Shown in pieces: positions 38,749 through 47,434 of a stretch of DNA of 64,000 nt. Below the pieces are notes generated by a model that was not told the origin of the DNA, ran no database searches, and was given only the letters and a program-made list of their open reading frames with translations. Made by a program: the position numbers and the translations under genes. The number at the start of each line of letters is the position of its first letter. Positions within the stretch are counted from its first letter, which is position 1. The DNA comes from Pseudonocardia kujensis (GTDB lineage: Bacteria; Actinomycetota; Actinomycetes; Mycobacteriales; Pseudonocardiaceae): the NCBI RefSeq assembly GCF_021283305.1, contig NZ_JAJSOK010000020.1:1-64000 (forward strand), in the 5' to 3' direction.

Positions 38749-40507
38749 GTGCGGGCGATGGTCGCGGTCGGCTACGCCAACCCCGACCGGCCCTTCGCAG
38801 CCGGGGAGTTGCCGGATCCGCATCTGGACTGGGCCGATGAGATCCGGGCCGCGCTGGCCTGGACCCGCCGGGCCGCCGACGGGTGTGCCGACGAGGCGGT
38901 CGCGCTGGTGGTCGAGCTCCCTGCGGTGTGGGCGGCGCTCGAGTGCGGACACATCGACTGGCCGAAGGCGGCGGTGTTCCTGCGCCACCTGGTCGGGCTG
39001 CCGGCCGGGCAGGTCGGGCACCTGCGCGCGCTGGTGCTGCCCCGGGCCCGGCGCTGGACCACCAGCGAGATCTCCCGGCGGCTGCGCCGGTTGATCCTGG
39101 AGATCGACCCGGCGCACGACGAGCGGTTGTTCCGCCGCGCCCACGCCCGCCGAAGCGTGTCGGCGTGCGTGACCGAGGACGGTACCGCCACCCTCAGCGC
39201 GCACGGCGTGGCGCCGGAGGACGCCGATGCCGCGGTCGCCCGGATCGACCGGCTCGCCCACCTGGTGCGCCGGGGCGGGCATCCGGGGCGGCTGGACCAG
39301 ATCCGGGTGGACCTGTTCGTCGGGTTCCTCGACGGCCGGCTCCACATGCTGACCGACGCCGAGGTCATCGCCGCGCTGCTCCACGACGCCGCCTCCGACA
39401 CCCCCGACGCACCTACCGGCCGGGCCCCGGCACGGCCACCCCGGCCCCGCTCCGCCCCGCCGGACGGACCCGCAGCAGTCCCCTGCCTCGCAGGCCGGAC
39501 CGAGATCGAGCCGGCCGGTACGGACAGGGCCGAGCCGAAGGACAGCGAGACGAAGCTTGCCGCCGAACGCGGCTCGGGAGGCTCCGAGCCGGTCGAGTCG
39601 CGGGGCCGCGGTGCTGCGGCCGGCACGCCGGCGAATCCGCGGCGCGGGGTGGCTGTGCAGATCGCGCTGTCCACCCTGCTCGGCCTCGACGAGCGCCCCG
39701 CCACCCTGCCCGCACTCGGGCCAATCCCCGCCTCCCGCGCCCGCCGCCTGGTCGCCGCCCAACACCGGGCGCCGTGGCGCTACGCGCTCACCGGCCCCGA
39801 CGGACGCCTGATCCGTGCCGGGGCGCTGCGCACCCGTCCGCACCCGGTCGACCTGGGCCCGCCCACCGCGGCCACCGACCCGGCCGCACCCGGGCTGGTC
39901 GACCTGCTCGTCGATGCCGCCCTGCTCACCCGCCTCACCGCTCCCGACAGCGACCTGCCCGACTCCTGGCGCCCGGTGCTGGCCGAGATCCACGCCGCCC
40001 GCGGCCGCGCCCTCGACGACGACCCCGGCGCCCGGTTCCCGCACACCGGGCTGCGCCGCCACGTCGAGCTCCGCGACCGGCACTGCACCTTCACCGGCTG
40101 CCTCGCCCCGGCCCGCACCGCCGATCTGGGACCACACCCGCGACCACGCCCACGGCGGCCCGACCACCGCCGAGGATCTCGGCCCGATCTGCCGCCACGA
40201 CCACGGGCTCAAACACCGCGGCTGGACCCTCACCCAACCCGAGCCCGGCGTGTTCGTCTGGCGCAGCCCCCTCGGGCGGATCTACCGCACCCGCGCCGAA
40301 CCGCTGCTCCCGCCCCCACCCCTGCCCGTCCCACCCGAGGACGACCAGTGCTGCGCCGACGACGACCCCGTAGACGAGACCGACGCGATCAACGCGGAGG
40401 ACCGCCCCGACCCACCCCTGCTCGTCTGGCGACCCCCGACCCCACCCGAAGAGCCCCGACCACCGCCCCCGCCGACCACTGACCTGGATGAGCCACCGCC
40501 TTGCTGA
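38749..40507 (+). pseudogene. DUF222/HNH endonuclease (13E12-like), truncated and frameshifted
   Basis: DUF222 parts are plain: MVAVGYANPDRPFAAGELPD, PHLDWADEIRAALAWTRRAA, HIDWPKAAVFLRHLVGLPAG. The HNH zinc segment begins RDRHCTFTGCLAPARTADL. At about 40127 an extra G (GATCTGGGACC) shifts the frame; the rest of the HNH domain (DHTRDHAHGGPTTAEDLGPI, CRHDHGLKHRGW) is in the next frame up to the stop at 40505-40507. The N-terminal 30 or so residues of the family are missing because of the DUF1330 junction. Such genes exist in many copies in Pseudonocardia and behave as mobile or repeated sequences. Confidence 0.8.
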
Positions 40508-40832
40508 GCCACCGCCTTTCTGAGCGAAGTCGGGACGGAGCGGTGCGCTACCCGCGTCGCTCCGCCTCGACCAGCCTTCGCGTGTCCCGGCCGCCCCGCG
40601 CGTGGCACACCCCGGCCCCTCGGGCCGGGACCTCGCACGCACGGCGAGGCGGCGGGGTGCGCCCGGCGGCTCGTGCCCGTTTCGCGAACTCTCTGCCCGT
40701 GGACGTACCTGACCAGCACTACAGCGATGGAACCTCCCGCCCGACTCCGCGGGTGAGGGTCCTCGATCGAACTGACGGGCCGCTGCGGCGACGCAGCGGT
40801 GGGAAGACGACCACCCGGTCCGCCCGACCGCC
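40508..40832. other. 325-base interval without a gene; short direct repeat at its left edge
   Basis: TGAGCCACCGCCTT occurs at 40489-40502 and again at 40505-40518, across the HNH stop. The remainder holds no protein-like frame. A run of GC-rich inverted segments (CCCCGGCCCCTCGGGCCGGG) could form a hairpin. Confidence 0.5.
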
Positions 40833-41249
40833 TCACCCCACCACGACGTCGACCCGGTCGAAGCCCTCTTCGACGGACGGCGGGACGAGCCGGGCGCGGG
40901 TGCCCAGCACGCCGACCAGCGGCACCCGCTCCCGCCCGCACCGCCGGTCGTTGCGCTGCAGACAGAGCTCGAGCGGGGTGGCGAGGTGGACGGCGCGCAC
41001 GCCGGCACCGTGATCCCGGGCGGCGGCGATGAGCGCGGACCGGTCCTCGGGGGTGGGGTTGGTGTTGTCGACGACGACGTCGCGGCCGGCGGCGAGCAAC
41101 TCCGCCACCACCCGGCGCTGCCGCTGCTCCCGGCGCTTCGCGTTGGGCCAGTGGTCCTTGCTGACCACGGCGTGGGTGGCGGCGAGGTGCGCACGCACCC
41201 AGGTCGACTTGCCCGCACCCTGCAGGCCGACCATCACCACCAGTTCCAC
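40833..41249 (-). CDS. P-loop AAA/polynucleotide-kinase-like ATP-binding protein
   Basis: A 138-residue protein. VVMVGLQGAGKSTWVRAHLA is the Walker A loop, DHWPNAKRREQRQRRVV the lid-like region, and AAGRDVVVDNTNPTPEDRSA the Walker B strand with the DNTN motif of PNK/zeta-type small kinases. It is probably a nucleoside, tRNA or polynucleotide kinase. The start is GTG 41249. It lies 18 bases downstream of the NmrA-like gene on the same strand, so the two are probably cotranscribed. No partner antitoxin is visible. Confidence 0.82.
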   Translation of the reverse strand: MELVVMVGLQGAGKSTWVRAHLAATHAVVSKDHWPNAKRREQRQRRVVAELLAAGRDVVVDNTNPTPEDRSALIAAARDHGAGVRAVHLATPLELCLQRNDRRCGRERVPLVGVLGTRARLVPPSVEEGFDRVDVVVG

Positions 41250-41267
41250 GCCGTCCGCGTACCCCGC

Positions 41268-42005
41268 TCAGCCCTTGAGCCAGTCCTCGAACCGGACCTC
41301 GCCGAGCCGAGCCTCGCCGGCCGGAACCAGGGCGTCGCCGATCGCGGTGCCGAAGTACCGGGCCTCGGGTCCCGTCGTGACCGTGCGCGGGTCCTCGCGG
41401 GCGGCCAGGGCCTCGCGGACGAACGCCTCCATGGTGCGGCGGTCGGGTCCGGCGAGGTCGAGCGTGCCGCCGAGCGGGGCGCCGGTGGCGACCTCGGCGA
41501 GGGTGGCGACGACGTCGGCGGCGGCGACGGGCTGGAACGCCCCCTCGGGCAGGGTCACGGTGCCGCCGTCGGTGGCCGAGTCGGCGATCGCGCCCAGGAA
41601 CTCGAAGAACTGGGTGGCGCGCAGGATCGTGAACGGGATCCCCGCGTCGATGATCAGCTTCTCCTGGGCGACCTTGGCGCGCAGGTAGCCGGCCTCGGGC
41701 AGCCGGTCGGTGCCGACGATCGAGAGGGCGACGTGGTGGCCGACGCCCGCCTCCCGCTCGGCGCCGAGCAGCGTGGTGGTGGACCGGGTGAAGAAGTCGA
41801 GGACCGGACCGTCCTCGAACGACGGCGAGTTGGTGACGTCGACGACCACCTGCGCTCCCGCCAGGGCGTCGGCCACGCCGGCCCCGGTCAGCGTGTCGAC
41901 CCCGGTCGACGGCGAGGCCGGCACCGCCTCGTGGCCACGCTCGCGCAGCGCCTGGACCAGCGCCTTCCCGATCAGGCCCGTACCCCCGACGACGACGATC
42001 CGCAT
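41268..42005 (-). CDS. NmrA-like NAD(P)-binding reductase/sensor
   Basis: A 245-residue atypical short-chain dehydrogenase. MRIVVVGGTGLIGKALVQAL has the GGTGxIG nucleotide site. HVALSIVGTDRLPEAGYLRA and KVAQEKLIIDAGIPFTILRA give the Tyr/Lys region, and TQFFEFL follows. The start is ATG 42005 rather than the longer frame, because the upstream extension lies over the Rrf2-side promoter. It is divergent from an Rrf2 regulator, with an inverted repeat between; this pairing is common in actinobacteria and suggests redox-linked control. Confidence 0.9.
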   Translation of the reverse strand: MRIVVVGGTGLIGKALVQALRERGHEAVPASPSTGVDTLTGAGVADALAGAQVVVDVTNSPSFEDGPVLDFFTRSTTTLLGAEREAGVGHHVALSIVGTDRLPEAGYLRAKVAQEKLIIDAGIPFTILRATQFFEFLGAIADSATDGGTVTLPEGAFQPVAAADVVATLAEVATGAPLGGTLDLAGPDRRTMEAFVREALAAREDPRTVTTGPEARYFGTAIGDALVPAGEARLGEVRFEDWLKG

Positions 42006-42054
42006 GGCCGTTCCCCTTCCGTCAACCCGGATATTTCTTATCCGCGATGATCCT

Positions 42055-42077
42055 ACTCGGACAAGTTCCATCCGAGT
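42055..42077. promoter_or_regulatory. inverted repeat ACTCGGA-N9-TCCGAGT, likely Rrf2 operator
   Basis: The 7-bp arms (42055-42061 and 42071-42077) pair perfectly. A looser outer pairing, CTACT and AAGTAG, flanks them. It sits 50 bases upstream of the NmrA gene and 17 bases upstream of rrf2, the position expected of an autorepressor site. Confidence 0.65.
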
Positions 42078-42093
42078 CAAGTAGGCTGCGGAC

Positions 42094-42576
42094 GTGAAGA
42101 TGTCCGGGGGCGTGGAGTGGGCGCTGCACTGCTGCGTGGTGCTCACCGGCACGAACGACCCGGTTCCCGCGGCGAAGCTGGCCGAGTTCCACGACGTGTC
42201 GCCCACCTACCTGGCCAAGCAGCTGCAGGCGCTGTCCCGCGCCGGACTGGTGCGCTCCGTGCAGGGGCAGGCCGGTGGATACGTGCTGACCCGGGACGCG
42301 CAGGAGATCACGGTGCTGGACGTGGTCGAGGCGGTCGACGGCGCCGAACCGGCCTTCGTCTGCACCGAGATCCGGCAGCGCGGGCCGATGGCCGCCACGC
42401 CCGAGGCGTGCACCGCGCCGTGCCCGATCGCGCGGGTGATGATCGCGGCGGACCGGGCCTGGCGAGGGGCTCTGCGCGAGGTGTCGATCGCGGACCTCGC
42501 CGGCGACGTCGCCCGGACCACGGGCGTCGAGACGCTCCCGCGGGTCCGCGCATGGCTGCACGGTCTCGCCGGCTGA
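42094..42576 (+). CDS. Rrf2 family transcriptional regulator
   Basis: A 160-residue protein. KMSGGVEWALHCCVVLTG is the usual Rrf2 start, and SPTYLAKQLQALSRAGLVRS with GQAGGYVLTRDAQEITVLDV gives the HTH and wing. The conserved cysteines (FVCTEI; EACTAPCPI) could hold a FeS cluster as in IscR/NsrR, or act as thiol sensors. The start is GTG 42094. It is divergent from the NmrA-like gene. Confidence 0.9.
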   Translation: MKMSGGVEWALHCCVVLTGTNDPVPAAKLAEFHDVSPTYLAKQLQALSRAGLVRSVQGQAGGYVLTRDAQEITVLDVVEAVDGAEPAFVCTEIRQRGPMAATPEACTAPCPIARVMIAADRAWRGALREVSIADLAGDVARTTGVETLPRVRAWLHGLAG

Positions 42577-42603
42577 GAGCGCTCCCGGCGCGCCCCACGG
42601 CCG

Positions 42604-42848
42604 TTGACCTTCGGCGCCGGGGTGTGTCCCACTGCCTATCTCGGCACGCCCGGGGCATTGTCCGACGGCGCGGTGCGCCTGCGCGGGGTGCGCCGTGGTC
42701 TCGAGCTGGCCGGGCTGGACCCGGCGATGCCGATGCGGCTGGTCGAGCCCACCCGGGAGAACGGCCGCGACGCCGCGGCCGACCTGCTGAGGGGCGACGC
42801 GACCGCGCTGCTCGTCGGCGCCGGGTCGCTGTCGTCCCAGGGCGCAGG
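42604..42848 (+). pseudogene. fragment of LacI-type sugar-binding domain
   Basis: In one frame GALSDGAVRLRGVRRGLELA, then GLDPAMPMRLVEPTRENGRD, then AAADLLRGDATALLVGAGSL matches a stretch of LacI/GalR effector domains (ERLxGYRxALxxAG and AAxxLLxxPTAxxxxxxxxxxG). No DNA-binding domain precedes and no C-terminal lobe follows, so this is an internal relic. A following frame (about 42858-43042, VDAAHLRHAATVAATADLLG) is unrecognised and ends in a GTGA overlap with the LLM relic. Confidence 0.4.
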
Positions 42849-43038
42849 TGGAGAAGTCCCCGCCCCGAGCCCGGGGAGATCGCGCGGGCGATCTCGCCGG
42901 CCGGGAGGCCGAGGCCGGCGGGCGGGGCGCCGCCGCGCTCGACGGGATGCTCGTCGACGCCGCCCACCTGCGCCACGCCGCGACCGTCGCCGCCACCGCC
43001 GACCTGCTCGGCATCGGCGAGCACAGCGAGGAGACCCC

Positions 43039-43668
43039 GTGACACGCCAGATGACCCTCGTCGGCTTCATGCAGGCGGGCAACGTGACCGTCTACTCCGG
43101 CTCGTGGCGCTACCCGAGCGCCGATCTCGGGTTCCTGACCATGGACTACTACACGCACATCGCACGCACCCCGGAGCAGGGTGCCTTCGACTGCGTGTTC
43201 TTCGACGACCGGCTCGCCATGCCCGGCGTCTACGGGGACTCGGTCGCCGACGCCGTCCGCTAATACGTCGTGGAGTACGTCGCGCCGACCCCGATCCGGC
43301 TGGTGTCACCGCGGAGATGACGGCCACGAGCTCCGGCATCCGCGGGCTCGCGGACGGCGTGCGCCAGCACCTCGGGCGCGAGGTCACCGTGCGGGACCTG
43401 GCCGCGCATCGGGCGACGCTGCTCCAGGGGCCCCGGTTCGTCGGCACGCCCGAGCGCGTCGCGGACCTGATGGAGGAGTGGTTCACCACGCGCGGCTGCG
43501 ACGGCTTCGTGCTCGCCGCGACCCACCTGCCGGGTGCGTTCGAGGAGTTCGTCCGGATGGTGGTGCCGGTCCTCCAGGAGCGGGGGCTGTTCCGCCGCGG
43601 GTACACCCGGGACCACGCTGCGCGACCACCTCGGCGTCGCCCGGCCCGCGCGGCCCGCGGCCGGCTGA
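43039..43668 (+). pseudogene. NtaA/DszA-type LLM monooxygenase with internal deletion
   Basis: The GTG at 43039 opens TRQMTLVGFMQAGNVTVYSG, then FLTMDYYTHIARTPEQGAFD and CVFFDDRLAMPGVYGDSV, the N-terminus of the FMN-dependent NtaA/SnaA/DszA group. A stop TAA occurs at 43261. From about 43360 the C-terminus resumes in frame fragments: FVGTPERVADLMEEWFTTRG, CDGFVLAATHLPGAFEEFVR and VVPVLQERGLFRRGY. Roughly 280 central residues are missing. A further one-base shift occurs at about 43612 (ACCCGGGACC), after which the natural end LRDHLGVARPA reaches TGA 43666-43668. Confidence 0.75.
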
Positions 43669-43826
43669 TCCGCCAGGGTCCATCGACCCGGGAAGGACCC
43701 CTCCGGCCCCGGGACCCCGCGGCCCCCGCGGGGTCGTCCGCCCCTGCCCGCGCCGGCCCACCGTACGGCACCGTGTCCGGTGGGGACGGAACACGGGACC
43801 GTGGCGGGGACGAGGGGGGCTGCGGG

Positions 43827-44399
43827 GTGGTTCGGGCCGGGGGGCGCGCGGGCGCGCGCGCGGGGTACGGAAGGCGCCGCCGCTGGTGGCTGTGGGTGGC
43901 GTGGCCGCTGGTCGTGAGCGCCGTGCTCGCGATCGAGTGGTCGCTGCTGCACGAGCGGATCGAGGCGGACGTCGCGCTCCTGCTCTCCAGCGGGCGGGAC
44001 ACGGCGGCCGCGCCGGCGCCGGGCCCGGTGCTGCCGCCGTTGCCGGCCGCGCCGGCGCCCGCCACCGCGGGCGCGGTCGGGACCGTCGACCTGCGCACCG
44101 TGCGGACCTGCGGGACCGGGCAGGACTGCCTCGTCCGCATCCACGTCGGACTGCGTCCCGCCTCCGGGCCGACGACCGTGGACTGGACCGTCCGGCTCGA
44201 CGACCTGTGCGGGGGCACCGGCGGCACGGTCGCCAGCGGCACTGTGGACGTGCCGGCGGGCGCGGACCGCGCCGACGTCGTCGCGGCCGTGCGCGTGCCC
44301 GACGCCGCCGCCACCGCCCTGACCGCCGTCACGGCCGGCCCCGGGACGGCCGCCAGCCCGGCGGTCCGCGTCCCGCCGACGGGCGGGTGCACGCCGTGA
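43827..44399 (+). CDS. single-pass membrane protein upstream of the RodA-PBP2 fusion
   Basis: A 190-residue protein. A basic N-terminus (VVRAGGRAGARAGYGRRRRW) precedes one hydrophobic segment (WLWVAWPLVVSAVLAIEWSL). A Pro/Ala linker and an exported domain of about 100 residues follow, with a Cys pair (VRTCGTGQDCLVRIHVGL) and DDLCGGTGG. The start is GTG 43827 with CGAGGGGGG upstream; the ATG of the cell-wall gene follows 34 bases after the stop. No family is recognised. Position suggests a helper or regulator of the wall synthase, but this is only context. Confidence 0.65.
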   Translation: MVRAGGRAGARAGYGRRRRWWLWVAWPLVVSAVLAIEWSLLHERIEADVALLLSSGRDTAAAPAPGPVLPPLPAAPAPATAGAVGTVDLRTVRTCGTGQDCLVRIHVGLRPASGPTTVDWTVRLDDLCGGTGGTVASGTVDVPAGADRADVVAAVRVPDAAATALTAVTAGPGTAASPAVRVPPTGGCTP

Positions 44400-44433
44400 C
44401 CGGGCCGTCCGGCACCACGGCCCGGGGGCTCCG

Positions 44434-47361
44434 ATGAGGCCGGCGCGGCGGCTGCGCCGGCTACTGCCCGGCAGACGCCGGTTCTCCAAGTGGGCGCGTG
44501 ACGAACGGCCGCCGCGCCCGCCCCGGTCGCCCCGCAATCGCGGGCTGGCCTTCGACGTCGTCGCGGTGCTGGCCACGCTCCTGCTGGTCCTCGCCGGGCT
44601 GGCCAACCTCGCCGTGGTCGACGGCGTGGACACCGCCGTGCGGCAGGCGATCATCGCGGGTGGCGGGCTCGTGCTGCTCGCGCTGTTCTGGCGGGTGCGG
44701 GTCGGTCTGCTCGGCGTGCTCGGCGTCGTCTCCTACTGCCTGGCCGTCGTGCTGCTCGCCGCGGTGCCGGTGGTCGGCCTCAGCGCGAACGGCGCCACCC
44801 GGTGGATCGCCGTCGGGGGCTTCACCTTCCAACCCTCGGAGCTGGCGAAGGTGGGGATGCTCCTGGTGGTCGCGGGGGTCCTCGGGTCGGGCCGGCCGGC
44901 CTGGCAGCGGTTCGTGGGTGCGCTCGTCCTGGCCGCGGTGCCCATCGTCCTGACCGTGCTGCAGCCGGACCTGAGCACCACGACGTTGCTGGTCGTCGTC
45001 GCCGTGGCGCTGCTGGTGATCGGGCGCGTGCCGGCGCGGTTCGTGCTGCCCGTGTTCGCCGGGGCGGCGGTGGCGGCGCCGCTGGCCGTCGGGCTCCTGC
45101 GGCCCTACCAGGTCGAGCGGCTCGGCAGCTTCCTCGCGGGGTCGGCCGAGTCGCCGGCCGGGTCGGGCTGGGCGGTCGCGCAGGCGCGGATCGCGCTGGC
45201 CTCCGGTGGCCCGTTCGGCCAGGCCGGGAAACCGCTGACGGACATCCTGGAGCGGTACCTCCCGGAGCGGGACACCGACCTGGCGCCGGCCAGCCTCGTG
45301 CTGCAGTTCGGCATGATCGCCGGGGTCGTGGTGCTGCTGGCCGCCGTCGTCCTGGTGTGGCGGCTCGCGGTCGCCTCGCGCACCTCGCGCACCGCACACG
45401 GGGCCCTGCTCGCGGGCGGGCTGGCCGTGCTGTTCGGCGCCGAGGTCGTGGTGTCGGTCGGCGGCAACCTCGGCCTGCTGCCGCTGGCCGGGGTGCCGTT
45501 CCCGCTGGTCAGCTACGGCGGCACGGCCGTGGTGGTGCACCTCGCGGCGATCGGCGTGGTGCTCGGCGTCCGCCGCGACGGGGCCCGCCGGGTGCTCTGG
45601 GCCGCGCCCGAGCGGCTGCGCCCGCGGCTGGTGCGTGTGGCGGCCCTGGGCGTGACCGGGCTGCTGGTCACGTTCGGCGCCTTCGGCTGGCGGCTCGAGG
45701 CCGTCCAGGGACCTGCCCTGATGGCGGCCGGGCAGGAGCAGATGACGCGGTGCGTCCGGGTGCCCGCACCGCGCGGCGAGATCACCGACCGCAACGGCAC
45801 CGTGCTCGCGACCGACGCGGCCGGGACCGACGCGGGCACGGCGAAGATCGAGGCGGTCCCCGCCCTGGTGCAGCCGAACGAGGTCGACCGGCTCGCGGGC
45901 CTGCTCGGCAGGCCGGCCGCGGACGTGCGCGCGGCGCTCGATGCCGCCCCCGACACGACGCTCTCGCTCGAGCTGGGCGACCTGCCCCTCGCGCAGGCGC
46001 GCGCGTTCACCGGGTTCGCCGGGGTGCGGGTCGAGGCCGACCCGCGCCGCAGCTACCCCACCGGCGACCTGCTCGGCCCGCTGCTGGGCTACACCGGGAT
46101 CGCGACCGAGGCGCAGACCCAGCAGAACCCGACCCTCGCGCCGGGCGCGGTCGTCGGACGAGCGGGGCTGGAGGCGAGCTACGACGCCGTGCTCCGCGGC
46201 ATCGACGGCGAGCAGTGCTACTGGGTGAGCCCGGCCGGTGTCCCGCTCGCCGTCGGGACCCACCGCGACCCGGTGCCGGGCGCGAACCTGCGCACCGCGC
46301 TCGACCTCCCGTTGCAGCGCAGGCTCACCGACTCGGTCCGCGCCTCGCTCGCCGCGCAGCACAACCCGAACGCGGTGGGCGCCGCGGTCGCCATGGACCC
46401 GCGCAACGGCCAGGTCCTGGCGATGGCGAGCCTGCCCTCCTACGACAACAACCTGTACGGCCCACCGGTCGACGGGGCGGCGCTGCAGGCCGCGGAGGCG
46501 CAGCCGGGTCACCCGACGCTGGAGCACGCCACCCAGGTCGCCGTGCCGCCCGGCTCGACGTTCAAGCTGGTCGTGGCCTCCGCGAACGTCGTGCACACCG
46601 CGATCCCGCCGAACCAGGTGGTCCCGACCGGTGCGAGCTTCACCCTCGCCGGGCACACGTTCGACAACTGGAAACCCATGGGGCCCATGGACATGCCGCA
46701 GGCCATCGCCTGGTCGAACGACGTGTACTTCTACCGGCTGGCCGCCCTGCTGGGGCCCGACCCGATCATCGAGGCCGCACACGCGCTCGGCGTCGGGTCC
46801 GCGACGGGCATCGACCTGCCGGGCGAGTCCGCGGGCTACCTCGGCACCCCGGAGACGATCGCCGGCGACGGCGGGCACTGGTACGGCGGCACCACGGTGA
46901 TCCTCGGCATCGGGCAGGGCCCGCTGCAGGTCACGCCGCTGCAGAACGCCCGGTGGACGGCCGCGGTCGCGACCGGGCAGCTCGTCACGCCCCGGCTGGG
47001 GCTCGCCGTCGGCACCCCCGAGGGCGGATTCACCGCGCTGCCCGTGCCGCCGCCCGTCCCGGTGCCGTTCGCCGGCTCGCTCGGGCCGATCCGGGACGGG
47101 ATGCGCGCCGCGGTGCACGGGGGCACCGCCTCGTCGCTGTCCACGGTGCCGCTGGACCCGGGCGCGAAGACCGGCACGGCGCAGGACGGCAGCCTCTCGG
47201 GCGACGAGTACGACAACTGGACCTCCGCGGCCGCGCCGCTCGGCGCGCCGACCGTGGTGATGACCGGCCTGGTCCAGGGCCCCGGCTTGGGCGGGAACAG
47301 CGCGAGCCGGATCGTGATCGACGGGTTGCAGCAGTACCAGGCCGCGCCACCCGCGCCCTGA
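44434..47361 (+). CDS. RodA/FtsW (SEDS) - penicillin-binding protein 2 fusion
   Basis: A single 975-residue frame. Residues 1-400 are a SEDS glycosyltransferase with about ten helices: NGATRWIAVGGFTFQPSELA, PDLSTTTLLVVV, YLPERDTDLAPASLVLQFG (D282 at the catalytic Asp position) and VPFPLVSYGGTAVVVHLAAI. After a linker helix, residues 430-975 are a class B PBP: PRGEITDRNGTVLATDAAG, the dimerisation domain, PPGSTFK (S708, K711), SND (761-763) and KTGTAQ (K912). Polymerase and transpeptidase are usually two proteins (RodA + PBP2, FtsW + FtsI). Here they are fused so that glycan polymerisation and crosslinking are locked at 1:1. The start is ATG 44434. Confidence 0.96.
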   Translation: MRPARRLRRLLPGRRRFSKWARDERPPRPPRSPRNRGLAFDVVAVLATLLLVLAGLANLAVVDGVDTAVRQAIIAGGGLVLLALFWRVRVGLLGVLGVVSYCLAVVLLAAVPVVGLSANGATRWIAVGGFTFQPSELAKVGMLLVVAGVLGSGRPAWQRFVGALVLAAVPIVLTVLQPDLSTTTLLVVVAVALLVIGRVPARFVLPVFAGAAVAAPLAVGLLRPYQVERLGSFLAGSAESPAGSGWAVAQARIALASGGPFGQAGKPLTDILERYLPERDTDLAPASLVLQFGMIAGVVVLLAAVVLVWRLAVASRTSRTAHGALLAGGLAVLFGAEVVVSVGGNLGLLPLAGVPFPLVSYGGTAVVVHLAAIGVVLGVRRDGARRVLWAAPERLRPRLVRVAALGVTGLLVTFGAFGWRLEAVQGPALMAAGQEQMTRCVRVPAPRGEITDRNGTVLATDAAGTDAGTAKIEAVPALVQPNEVDRLAGLLGRPAADVRAALDAAPDTTLSLELGDLPLAQARAFTGFAGVRVEADPRRSYPTGDLLGPLLGYTGIATEAQTQQNPTLAPGAVVGRAGLEASYDAVLRGIDGEQCYWVSPAGVPLAVGTHRDPVPGANLRTALDLPLQRRLTDSVRASLAAQHNPNAVGAAVAMDPRNGQVLAMASLPSYDNNLYGPPVDGAALQAAEAQPGHPTLEHATQVAVPPGSTFKLVVASANVVHTAIPPNQVVPTGASFTLAGHTFDNWKPMGPMDMPQAIAWSNDVYFYRLAALLGPDPIIEAAHALGVGSATGIDLPGESAGYLGTPETIAGDGGHWYGGTTVILGIGQGPLQVTPLQNARWTAAVATGQLVTPRLGLAVGTPEGGFTALPVPPPVPVPFAGSLGPIRDGMRAAVHGGTASSLSTVPLDPGAKTGTAQDGSLSGDEYDNWTSAAAPLGAPTVVMTGLVQGPGLGGNSASRIVIDGLQQYQAAPPAP

Positions 47362-47434
47362 CGCGGCGCCGCCGGCGCCCCGAGGGGACGCCGGCGGTGC
47401 TCCTGCTCGGGCTCGGAATCGGCTCCGGAGCGGC

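Noticed and set aside
42117..43826. Treating the long plus-strand frame 42117-44399 as one large protein
   Set aside because: The frame crosses the rrf2 gene out of phase, then the LLM relic, and only its last 190 codons (43827-44399) form a plausible protein with its own ribosome site.
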